Source of the DNA: DATLBY01 sp035526665
Lineage (GTDB): Bacteria; Acidobacteriota; Terriglobia; Bryobacterales; Bryobacteraceae
NCBI GenBank assembly: GCA_035526665.1
Contig: DATLBY010000057.1
Span: forward strand, 1-8,351
Length of the DNA: 8,351 bases
Reading direction: 5' to 3'
In this document: in pieces, positions 1 through 6,302 of the stretch
Layout of the letters: the number at the start of each line of letters is the position of its first letter
Numbering within the stretch: the first letter of the stretch is position 1
Notes under the pieces: model-generated
The model's input: the letters and a program-made list of their open reading frames with translations, nothing else
Database searches by the model: none
Told to the model about the DNA's origin: nothing
Translations under genes and position numbers: made by a program

Positions 1-2
1 TT

Positions 3-92
3 ATGTCAGCAGGCTTCATGCGATGTCCAGTTTGTGGCGGCCTGGCCATATCCTGTGAGCGCGTAGCTAGGAGCGGTAAACCCGAGCCTTAG
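3..92 (+). CDS. Possible short or 5'-truncated cysteine-rich (zinc-ribbon-like) reading frame
   Basis: A frame with an ATG at 3 (another in-frame ATG at 18) encodes at most 29 residues and ends at TAG 90-92. It contains a CPVCGG motif at residues 8-13 and a third cysteine at 18, which resembles half of a zinc ribbon. The frame may continue left beyond the window, so this could be the last residues of a longer gene or chance. There is no visible ribosome binding site because the edge is only two bases upstream. It would converge on the histidine kinase gene that ends at 136. I do not recognise the protein, and the call rests only on the CxxCGG motif. Confidence 0.18.
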   Translation: MSAGFMRCPVCGGLAISCERVARSGKPEP

Positions 93-135
93 TTGTATGA
101 TAATGCCTCCGGAATGGATACCCTGGGGCCGGCAG

Positions 136-1305
136 CTACTCCTCAGCCGGCAAGGTGAAGAGAAACGTTGTCCCTTGGCCTACAGTCGACTCGGCCCATA
201 AACGACCCTGATGCTGCTCCACAATTTTGCGGCATATGGCGAGTCCGATGCCGGTGCCGGGAATTTCACGGCCATGCAGACGTTTGAAGATTCCAAAGAT
301 CCGTTCCAGATACATCGGGGCGATTCCGATGCCATTGTCGCGCACGCTTAACAGCCAGCCGGCGCCGTCTTTGCGGGCTGAGATGTGTATCCGGGGAGTG
401 TCCGGACCGCGATACTTGATGGCGTTGCTGATCAGGTTTTGCAGCAACTGTACCAGCAAGACCTGGTCGCCGGCGACCACGGGCAGCTCGTCATGCGTGA
501 TCAGGGTCCCGGTGTCCGCGATGGCCAGCTGTAAATTAGCCGAGGCCCATGCCAGCACTGAATCCATCGGCACAGGCGCAAAGCAGCGGGGCTCCAGGTT
601 CACTACGCGCGAGTAGGATAGCAGGTCTGTAATCAGATGACGCATGCGATTGGCGCCCTCGACCATGAATGTGAGGAACTGATCGGCGTCCTCATCCAGC
701 CGTCCCCCGTAGCGCTTTGCCATCAACTGGGAGTACGACTGAATTGTGCGGAGCGGCTCCTGCAAATCGTGGCTGGTTACATAGGCGAACTGCTGCAGGT
801 CGGCATTCGATACCGCGAGTTGCTGGGCTTTACTGATCAGTTCGGCCTCCGCCTGCAGCCGTTGTTCGACGTAGGCCTGCGCCTGAAATTGCCGGGCTCT
901 GGCGCGCAGCGCCGCCTCGACGGCGCTCACCAGGGTGACGGTACGCAGCGGACGCTCCAGAAGCGTGACGTTTCCCAGGCCCCTGAGCCGCTGAAAGCTA
1001 GCCAGGCTATGCTGCGTAGACTCTCCGCCCGTGGTGAGAACAATAAACGGAAAATCGGACCAGGGGGGCTGCGTGTCGATCCACTCCCGCAGCAGCAGAA
1101 TACCCTCCGGGGAGAGTGTTTCTTCCACCAGCACGGCGACGCCGGCCCCCTCGCGGATGCGCTCCGCGAGCGCCTGGATATCGGCGCAGGGTTCACACGT
1201 GTGCTGCGCGTCCGCAAATGGGCGGCAGATCAGTCTTGCATCCCGTCCGGTGGGAGCAAGCACGAGAATGGACTGGCTTTGAGAATTAGCTTCGGCCATC
1301 GTCAT
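136..1305 (-). CDS. Sensor histidine kinase with N-terminal degenerate receiver domain, partner of KaiC-like ATPase
   Basis: A cytosolic 389-residue histidine kinase with no membrane segment. Residues about 12-135 have a receiver-like pattern (ILVLAPTGRDA, then AVLVEETL, FIVLTTGG, LLERPL), but the phosphoacceptor aspartate position holds glutamate (E61/E62) and the usual lysine is arginine (R118), so it should not accept phosphate normally. A charged coiled-coil linker runs about 135-170. HisKA follows with phosphoacceptor H179 in SHDLQEPLRT. The HATPase_c domain has an N box around N290/N294, DNGIGI at 323-328 and GTGIGLAIC at 350-358. The SHDLQEPLR signature is typical of phytochrome-like kinases. 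The ATG at 1305 overlaps the end of the KaiC-like gene by 20 bases, with GAAGAA upstream; a second in-frame ATG at 1299 is possible. The overlap suggests translational coupling. No response regulator is visible in the window, so the phosphate target is unknown. Confidence 0.93.
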   Translation of the reverse strand: MTMAEANSQSQSILVLAPTGRDARLICRPFADAQHTCEPCADIQALAERIREGAGVAVLVEETLSPEGILLLREWIDTQPPWSDFPFIVLTTGGESTQHSLASFQRLRGLGNVTLLERPLRTVTLVSAVEAALRARARQFQAQAYVEQRLQAEAELISKAQQLAVSNADLQQFAYVTSHDLQEPLRTIQSYSQLMAKRYGGRLDEDADQFLTFMVEGANRMRHLITDLLSYSRVVNLEPRCFAPVPMDSVLAWASANLQLAIADTGTLITHDELPVVAGDQVLLVQLLQNLISNAIKYRGPDTPRIHISARKDGAGWLLSVRDNGIGIAPMYLERIFGIFKRLHGREIPGTGIGLAICRKIVEQHQGRLWAESTVGQGTTFLFTLPAEE

Positions 1306-2806
1306 CGCTATTCTTCAGCAGCGGGGCGACGTTCCCGGAGTAGCGGGGCACACCGGTGAGAATGCCGGAAAATTCTCGAAGCGGTTCACCAATAAAGATG
1401 CCCTGAGTACTTAAGCGAAGTTCTCGAATGGTGCGCTCATGTGGGCCGGTACGCTTTTTGACCACGGAGAGCGCCTGGCGGACTTCGCCGGCCGCTTCGA
1501 AATAGCGAAGCAGCAGGACGGTATCGGCCAGGTAACTGACCTCGACGGGAGAATCCATCGGCCCCAACATTCCATGCTGCGCCAGCACAAGTATGGTCAC
1601 CACACCCTGTTGCGCGAGATACGTGAGCAGTTCATGCATCTGGATATTGAGGAAGTGCTCGCTGGGCAAGGCGTTGAAATAGCCGTTCAGGCTGTCGATC
1701 ACCACCAGGCGCGTGCCATGCTTTTCCACGGATTGCCGGAGGTTGGTTGAAAATTCGCCGGGAGAAACCTCGGCTGGATCGATCTGCTGCAGATGGATTT
1801 TGCCGGCCTCAATCAGGGGCGCGACGTCCATTCCCATGCCCAAAGCGCGTTGCAGGAACGTATTCGTGTTTTCCTCAAAAATATAACAGGCCGTATGCTC
1901 ACCGCGGCTGGCCGCCTGCACCGCAAACTGTGTCGCAATGGACGACTTTCCAGAGCCGGCGGGACCGATGAGCAGCGCACTGGTGCCGCGGTCGAGGCCC
2001 CCGCCGAGGATGCCATCCAGTCCCGGCACTCCGCTGCCGATCTGTTCCCTTTTGTACGCCGGACGGTGTTCGGCTGCGATCAGCCGCGGGTAGATGCTCA
2101 GACCGCCGGTGGTGATCTGATAATCGTGATAACCGTCCCGGAAGCGCACTCCCCGCATTTTAAGAACGTGGACGCGGCGGCGGGTAATTCCGTAATCCGC
2201 GTCGATACGCTCCAACCGCACTACGCCGTGACAGATGCTCTGAAGCTGCAGATCGTTGTCCTGGGAAGTGCGGTCGTCAAGCAGAAGCACGGTACATTGA
2301 CGGCCGGCAAAGAACTGCTTCAATGAAAGGACCTCGCGGCGGTAGCGCAGCGGGCCTTGCGCCAGCAGCCGCAGCTCGGATAAAGAATCGAAGACAACAC
2401 GGGTTGGCCCCAGTTGTTCCACCCGAGCAAGAATACGCTTGGTCGTCTCTCCCAACTCCACCTCGGCGGGATGAAAGACTGTGTATTCCTCTTCCCCTTG
2501 CTCCTGCAGCGTATTCAGTTCGTATAAGGCGATGCCATCCAGCGACCAGCCATGCGATTGCGCCACGTCGTGCAGTTCGTCTTCGGTCTCTGAGAGCGTG
2601 ACATAAAGGACGCGCTCTCCCCGCCGGACACCGTCCATTAAGAACTGCAGCGCCAGGGTGGTCTTCCCGGTGCCCGGATTGCCCTCTATCAAATACATAC
2701 GGTGGCCGGGAAAACCTCCAGCGAGTATGTCATCCAGGCCTGGAACACCCGTACTGACACGAAATTTATGGCGGGGGCCGGAGGCAGCGTTCACCGTGAA
2801 GTCCAT
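1286..2806 (-). CDS. KaiC-like double-domain RecA-type ATPase
   Basis: A tandem KaiC/RecA-superfamily ATPase of 506 residues, close to the 519 of cyanobacterial KaiC. Domain 1 has Walker A GNPGTGKTT (42-50, K48), a Walker B ending at D140 in VVFDSLSEL, and an SET at the catalytic-glutamate site. Domain 2 has Walker A GPAGSGKSS (281-289, K287), paired glutamates E311/E312 and Walker B D371 in VVIDSLNGY. Where KaiC has the phosphorylated pair S431/T432, this protein reads S424/Y425 in VSYLADT. Members of the family hydrolyse ATP as hexameric rings, and those outside cyanobacteria usually serve signalling rather than a proven clock. No kaiA or kaiB is present here. The kinase gene downstream overlaps it, supporting a shared function. 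The start is uncertain: I chose ATG 2806; an in-frame TTG at 2827 would add seven residues, and neither has a clear ribosome binding site. Confidence 0.93.
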   Translation of the reverse strand: MDFTVNAASGPRHKFRVSTGVPGLDDILAGGFPGHRMYLIEGNPGTGKTTLALQFLMDGVRRGERVLYVTLSETEDELHDVAQSHGWSLDGIALYELNTLQEQGEEEYTVFHPAEVELGETTKRILARVEQLGPTRVVFDSLSELRLLAQGPLRYRREVLSLKQFFAGRQCTVLLLDDRTSQDNDLQLQSICHGVVRLERIDADYGITRRRVHVLKMRGVRFRDGYHDYQITTGGLSIYPRLIAAEHRPAYKREQIGSGVPGLDGILGGGLDRGTSALLIGPAGSGKSSIATQFAVQAASRGEHTACYIFEENTNTFLQRALGMGMDVAPLIEAGKIHLQQIDPAEVSPGEFSTNLRQSVEKHGTRLVVIDSLNGYFNALPSEHFLNIQMHELLTYLAQQGVVTILVLAQHGMLGPMDSPVEVSYLADTVLLLRYFEAAGEVRQALSVVKKRTGPHERTIRELRLSTQGIFIGEPLREFSGILTGVPRYSGNVAPLLKNSDDDGRS

Positions 2807-2848
2807 CACCAGACTATCATCGCGCAAAATGAATGAAGGAATTCCAAT

Positions 2849-2875
2849 CGCCTTTATCGGCTGGCGAAAAAGGCG
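2849..2875 (-). other. Inverted repeat (7-bp stem) between hcp-like and kaiC-like genes
   Basis: CGCCTTT at 2849-2855 is perfectly complementary to AAAGGCG at 2869-2875, with a 13-base loop. The hairpin begins directly after the hcp-like stop codon (2876-2878) in the minus-strand transcript. No continuous T run follows it on that strand, so it is not a canonical intrinsic terminator. It could act as a weak attenuator or as a stabilising or processing hairpin that sets different levels of Hcp and the KaiC-like protein. A GGAATTCC palindrome (2838-2845) lies just beyond. The function is inferred from position only. Confidence 0.35.
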
Positions 2876-3370
2876 CTAACGAATTCCGGTTAAATCGTCA
2901 TTAGCTACAATTGGACCGCCCAGCGTGCCATCCGCCTTCTGCTCGCGATACTCCACCTCAATTTGACGATACGCAAAGGAAATGCGGTCGTGCGGGAGTA
3001 CGGAATCCTCGCGAAAGAACGTTTCGAATTTCGCAACCAGTGCTGTTTTGAGGGTCCATTTTAAATACTCCTGTTGTTCTTTTCCAGCTTTCCGGCACAC
3101 CAGGATGACTTCTTTTAAGTGTTCGCCGTTGCAGCAGGCAAGCATTAACAGGGGGCTGGCCGTTTGGGTTTTGAAGGTAACGACGAAAAATCCATGCTGC
3201 CGCTTTCCGCTGGCCACACCCCCGCTGCCCATGCTGATGGGCTGCGTCACTTCCATGTTGTAGGATTCGGCTTCGATGTCGCCGGCATGCTTGGAATCCT
3301 GGCTTTCGCCCTTTATTTTTCCGGATTTCGTTCCGACTATTTTCAAAAAGAGATCGATCTGTTGGGTCAC
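2876..3370 (-). CDS. hcp: Hcp-family type VI secretion tube-like protein (orphan)
   Basis: A 164-residue protein of the Hcp family (T6SS_HCP), of normal length for it. Family features in order are IDLFLKIVG at 5-13, GESQDSKHAGDIE at 21-33 (compare the usual GES-D-H-IEV pattern), K56 followed by the FFVVTFKTQTASPLL strand pair at 61-75, ACCNGEHLKEVIL at 78-90, a CRK-G segment, EYL at 101-103 and a C-terminal YREQKADGTLGG. Hcp forms hexameric rings that stack into the inner tube of type VI secretion systems and can carry effectors. No sheath, baseplate, VgrG or membrane-complex gene is visible here, so it is an orphan in this window. The GTG start at 3370 is set by an AAGGAGG site six bases upstream. 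It is the first gene of the minus-strand block containing the KaiC-like ATPase and the histidine kinase, and is divergent from the EncFtn gene. Confidence 0.85.
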   Translation of the reverse strand: MTQQIDLFLKIVGTKSGKIKGESQDSKHAGDIEAESYNMEVTQPISMGSGGVASGKRQHGFFVVTFKTQTASPLLMLACCNGEHLKEVILVCRKAGKEQQEYLKWTLKTALVAKFETFFREDSVLPHDRISFAYRQIEVEYREQKADGTLGGPIVANDDLTGIR

Positions 3371-3433
3371 GCATATCCTCCTTGGACGTTCGGTAGTTTT
3401 ATCAATTCTACAGACTCAGGGTAAGCTTGGCTC
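3371..3433. promoter_or_regulatory. Divergent promoter region between hcp-like and EncFtn genes
   Basis: This 63-base spacer must hold the 5' signals of both divergent genes. It is AT-richer in the middle (3394-3410) than the flanking genes. TAGAAT on the minus strand (3410 to 3405) could be a -10 box for hcp, and TTGGAC at 3382-3387 could be a -35 box for the rightward gene, but neither has a convincing partner at 16-18 bases. No iron-box-like or other clear operator palindrome is visible. The EncFtn gene has only a weak AGGG at 3418-3421, twelve bases before its ATG. Confidence 0.4.
3377..3383 (-). promoter_or_regulatory. Strong ribosome binding site of the hcp-like gene
   Basis: On the minus strand this reads AAGGAGG, a full anti-16S match. 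It lies six bases from the GTG at 3370 but only two bases from an ATG at 3374 in another frame, whose product resembles nothing. This decides the GTG start. It is the strongest ribosome binding site in the window and suggests that Hcp is made at a high level. Confidence 0.75.
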
Positions 3434-3745
3434 ATGGGATTTGACCAGTACCACGAACCGCCCGCCGAGCTTCCGGAGAAGACGCGTACCTTCGCGCGCA
3501 TGATTACGTCGCTGATTGAAGAGGCCGAGGCGATCGGCTGGTACGAACAGCGCATGGCCGTGGAGAAGGACAAGACCGCGCGCGCGATCATGGCCAATGC
3601 GCAAGGCGAGGAGTTCAAACACTTCGGAATGAATCTGGAATTCCTAATCCGCCAGAACAAGAAGTGGCGTGAAGTCCTGCAGAAAATCCTTTTTCAGGAC
3701 GGCGATATTGTTGAGCACGGCGAAGAGGCCGAGGAGAGCATTTAA
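3434..3745 (+). CDS. Encapsulated-ferritin-type (EncFtn) ferroxidase, short form
   Basis: A 103-residue, two-helix EncFtn-family protein. These proteins oxidise Fe(II) at sites formed between subunits of an open ring and normally sit inside an encapsulin shell, which stores the iron. The ligands of the Rhodospirillum rubrum protein (E31, E32, E34, W38, Y39, E62, H65, from memory) appear here at a constant offset of minus two: E29, E30, E32, W36, Y37, E60 and H63, in IEEAEAIGWYEQR and GEEFKHFGMNLEFL. The constant offset supports the ATG at 3434. The tail after about residue 88 is short and acidic, and I see no LTVGSL- or GSL-like cargo-loading peptide. No encapsulin gene is present in the window. 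The protein may work without a shell, use a distant one, or bind it by another route. The gene ends convergently on the ATL gene with overlapping stop codons. Confidence 0.85.
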   Translation: MGFDQYHEPPAELPEKTRTFARMITSLIEEAEAIGWYEQRMAVEKDKTARAIMANAQGEEFKHFGMNLEFLIRQNKKWREVLQKILFQDGDIVEHGEEAEESI

Positions 3746-4035
3746 TCCGTAGGGAAGCTCCACTCGCACTCGTCCAGGTCCACACGGTCGCCGCGGAACG
3801 GCACGCCTTCACTTTTCAGGCGCAGCCTTTGTTCCAGTCCCGGCTGGCCCGGCAGTAGGATGCGTCCCCCGGCTCCGATGACACGATGCCAGGGAAGATT
3901 CCCGCCGGATGAGTGCAGTGTCCATGCCACCTGGCGGGCCGCGCCGGGTAATCCGGCGGCCCGGGCGACCGCCCCGTAAGTGGCGACGCAGCCCCGCGGG
4001 ATCCGGCGGATCACACTGCGGATCGTTCGCTGCAC
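3742..4035 (-). CDS. Alkyltransferase-like (ATL) DNA-repair protein
   Basis: A 97-residue protein consisting only of the MGMT-type DNA-binding domain. The active-site PCHR of O6-alkylguanine-DNA alkyltransferases is PWHR here (P48-W49-H50-R51), so it cannot accept an alkyl group. Known ATL proteins with this tryptophan bind O6-alkylguanine, flip it out and hand the lesion to nucleotide excision repair. The flipping tyrosine (Y20 in CVATYGAVARAAG) and arginine finger (R34 in GAARQVAW) keep the 14-residue spacing found in MGMT. The start is GTG 4035, with AGGAAAG (4047 to 4041) five bases upstream; the longer open frame to 4284 only overlaps the preceding hydrolase gene. It lies 17 bases after that gene and is probably co-transcribed with it. 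The stop (TAA, 3744 to 3742) overlaps that of the EncFtn gene within TTAA. Confidence 0.88.
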   Translation of the reverse strand: MQRTIRSVIRRIPRGCVATYGAVARAAGLPGAARQVAWTLHSSGGNLPWHRVIGAGGRILLPGQPGLEQRLRLKSEGVPFRGDRVDLDECEWSFPTD

Positions 4036-4052
4036 TCCAACTTTCCTGGACT

Positions 4053-6230
4053 CTAACGTTCGCTGCCGGCGAGCCGCTCCCGATATGCCTGCCGGGCATA
4101 CTCGTAGGCTTGCTGTGCGGCCCCTTTCTCCTCCACCCGGATCGCGCGCGCTTTCTGGCTCCAGCACTGGTCCACTGCCTTCAGACACCACTCGGCGCTC
4201 TCTTTGGACCGGATCGGCTTGCCACCGGCCACTACAAACACCGGGTTCGTGTGCGAGGACGGCAGAATCCGCAGCGCCACCCAACTGCTGCGATCGATTT
4301 TGTAATCGAAGCTGATGGGACGAAGGGCGCCGTCGGCCTCAATTTCCTTGCGAGCCACGGCCTTTCCATTCACGATCAGCTCCACCGGAACGCGGCGCGT
4401 TTCGCCGATGCGCGATCGCTCGACATCCCAGTAAGGCTTCTTATCGTAAGCCAGCCCGCGGATCGCCTCGTCCGGCTTCTCACCCAGCAGGGCCGCCACT
4501 TGCGCCGTGATGTGCAGACTGTCGGGGGCGGACAGCTTCAGCTCCTTCCCCATCTCGGTGCCGTTTACGCGGAAGTCGATCAGGTGGCTTTTTCCATCGG
4601 ACACGTAGTTCCTGCCGTCCCGGATTCCAACCACCCAGTCGGCGTAATCCAGCGCCTTGGGCTGATGGACGTAGCTTCTGCCTAGTCCCACCCGGCCGTC
4701 GTAGATGCAGGGGAAATCTGTTTCGCCGCTGATCTTGGTGCGATATCCAACATTCAACGTGTGGTACCAGATATTCAATTCCGAGGCATACGGGGTATCG
4801 ACCGTGGAGATGAAGTCCACCAGGTCGTGGGTAACTCCGACAATGAATTCATTGGCGCCGATGCCATCGAACGGCGGAATTTCGTCGGTCAGCAGCTTTT
4901 CCTGCTTGAGCTGAAGCCCCCAGCCGGAGTGCGCGAAACCGGTGACAGCTCCCTGCTTTTTGGCCCACTGAAAGACGGGAATTCCCCAACTGGGCCAGTC
5001 CTCGATCCGGTTGGTGCCGGGGTACTCCTGTTCCCGCAGCCCGAGCAGGACTATGTGCCCGGTATGGCTCGACGGGAACCCCGATACCTCCACGTCATAG
5101 TGCATCAGGTTCTCCGGCGTGGAGAGTTTGTGGTCCTTGCCCTCGAAGAAAGTTTTCTGAAAGTACCAGCCGGGGCCCCAGGAGAGAACCGAGCCGATCT
5201 TGAGATCTTCGCCAAGGATGTGGCGCATCATGTCCTTCGGGTAGACTCCTTCGGTCGGCTTCTCGTAGTGCGCGCAGCCGGCGGCATGAATATGGTGGTC
5301 GCCCGAGTACCAGCCGAGCTTCGCGGGATCGATCCAGCGCTCCAGCTTGGCGGTAAAGGTCACCGGCTGGCTGCCGACGCGGATGCGTTCCGATCCCGTG
5401 CGGTACTCCGGCCCGCGGCCATACTCAATAGTGAACTCGCCCGCGGGGAGCAGCACGGTCTCACCGTCGGCGCGATACACCTGCTTTTGAAAGAAGAAAT
5501 CGGGGGCGAGGCGTTTTGCCTGCGAAGGATAAACCCGGCCTTTGGCATCCCGGATTGTAAAGGCCCCTGTAGTGGGTTTGCCATCCTGATCCTTGACCCG
5601 GAAAGTAAGCGCAACGGCTGGCTTGACGGTGAACAAAATGTCGACCTGATTGCGGAATCCAAGATCCTGCGTGCCCTGCCCGGCATCGAAAATCAGTTTG
5701 GCTTCGCGTTTGCCGGCATCACGCGACGAGAGCTGCAGAATCCGGTACTCCACTTCCAGGCCGGACAGAAATGGCCGCATGGGAGGTTTGGAGTAGAGGA
5801 TCATGTCCATGAAGCGCCGGTTCACGACACCCTGGGGGCTGTTGGCGAGCTGTCCGATGTTGGGGCTGTCGATCCCCAGCGCCGCCGTCAGGCCGGCTTC
5901 GTTCTGCACCTTCACCAGGAAAGTCCGCCAGCCCTTTTCCTCAAGTTCCGGATTGGCTGCGCCCTGCTGCACGCTGAGCCGGCCTTCGGGGTTAATGTTG
6001 ACGCCCACCAGGCAGTGACGGTCGAGGATCCGCTGAATCTGTTCGGAAGTGGTGGCTTTGCGCAGTGCCGCGGCATCGCCGCCGAGCAGCGGGTCGCCCA
6101 ACATATCGAGCGCTTCCATCACGCGGTTGACCTGCGCGCTCAGCGGCTGATGGTCCACCTTGGCAACGATCGGAAGATCGGCTGCCTGAAGCAGCGTGGA
6201 CAGAACAAATAAGCAGTTAATGTATCGCAT
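4053..6230 (-). CDS. Exported CehA/McbA-family metallohydrolase
   Basis: A 725-residue protein of the CehA/McbA group in the PHP-like metallohydrolases, named after carbaryl hydrolases; most members have no known substrate. Residues 1-17 look like a signal peptide (R2, hydrophobic core CLFVLSTLLQA), so the protein is probably periplasmic or secreted. Residues about 20-300 form a long N-terminal part with beta-rich stretches, including an IRDAKGRVYPSQ segment like a carboxypeptidase-regulatory fold. The metal-binding domain starts with GDHHIH at 310-315, followed by HTGHIVLLGL (389-398), FAHSGWG (432-438, H434) and TDFPC (504-508). A beta-rich C-terminal part follows to about 675, then a charged helical tail. 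I chose ATG 6230 because the signal peptide begins there; the frame stays open to 6686 but that part is antisense to the dipeptidase gene. No clear ribosome binding site precedes it. The ATL gene follows in the same direction. Confidence 0.85.
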   Translation of the reverse strand: MRYINCLFVLSTLLQAADLPIVAKVDHQPLSAQVNRVMEALDMLGDPLLGGDAAALRKATTSEQIQRILDRHCLVGVNINPEGRLSVQQGAANPELEEKGWRTFLVKVQNEAGLTAALGIDSPNIGQLANSPQGVVNRRFMDMILYSKPPMRPFLSGLEVEYRILQLSSRDAGKREAKLIFDAGQGTQDLGFRNQVDILFTVKPAVALTFRVKDQDGKPTTGAFTIRDAKGRVYPSQAKRLAPDFFFQKQVYRADGETVLLPAGEFTIEYGRGPEYRTGSERIRVGSQPVTFTAKLERWIDPAKLGWYSGDHHIHAAGCAHYEKPTEGVYPKDMMRHILGEDLKIGSVLSWGPGWYFQKTFFEGKDHKLSTPENLMHYDVEVSGFPSSHTGHIVLLGLREQEYPGTNRIEDWPSWGIPVFQWAKKQGAVTGFAHSGWGLQLKQEKLLTDEIPPFDGIGANEFIVGVTHDLVDFISTVDTPYASELNIWYHTLNVGYRTKISGETDFPCIYDGRVGLGRSYVHQPKALDYADWVVGIRDGRNYVSDGKSHLIDFRVNGTEMGKELKLSAPDSLHITAQVAALLGEKPDEAIRGLAYDKKPYWDVERSRIGETRRVPVELIVNGKAVARKEIEADGALRPISFDYKIDRSSWVALRILPSSHTNPVFVVAGGKPIRSKESAEWCLKAVDQCWSQKARAIRVEEKGAAQQAYEYARQAYRERLAGSER

Positions 6231-6302
6231 CGTTGCAAGGATACACGTCTTTGGAGGGCAATGGAACAGGGGGTGGCGGCGGGATTCTATAATGAGAGAT
6301 CC
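6231..6302. promoter_or_regulatory. Divergent promoter region; consensus TATAAT just before the dipeptidase start
   Basis: This 72-base spacer separates the divergent hydrolase and dipeptidase genes. A perfect TATAAT at 6288-6293 lies nine bases before the dipeptidase ATG at 6303. As a -10 box it would put the transcript start at about 6300, giving an almost leaderless mRNA. No good -35 box is found 16-18 bases upstream (AACAGG). On the minus strand TATCCT lies about ten bases before the hydrolase ATG and could be its -10 box, again implying a very short leader. Neither gene has a strong ribosome binding site, which fits. This remains inference from the sequence. Confidence 0.4.

Noticed and set aside
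2..49. Minus-strand frame starting at ATG 49 and open to the left edge
   Set aside because: Only 16 residues are visible, there is no recognisable motif, and the nearest AGGA is only one base from the ATG.
129..150. CCGGC/GCCGG inverted repeat at the kinase stop codon as a terminator
   Set aside because: The stem is only five base pairs with a 12-base loop, overlaps the coding end and has no T run.
637..1359. 240-residue open frame on the plus strand
   Set aside because: It is antisense to the histidine kinase and carries no domain signature.
1793..2326. 177-residue open frame on the plus strand
   Set aside because: It is antisense to the KaiC-like ATPase, whose Walker motifs fix the true coding strand.
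2958..3374. 138-residue frame starting at ATG 3374 over the hcp-like gene
   Set aside because: Its ATG is only two bases from the AAGGAGG site and its product resembles nothing, while the overlapping frame from GTG 3370 encodes a clear Hcp protein.
4036..4284. Longer version of the ATL gene
   Set aside because: It would overlap the hydrolase gene by over 200 bases in another frame; the GTG at 4035 has a ribosome binding site and matches the family length.
4761..6212. 483-residue open frame on the plus strand
   Set aside because: It is antisense to the CehA/McbA-like gene, has no recognisable motif and arises from GC-rich codon structure; the minus-strand gene has a signal peptide and metal-binding motifs.
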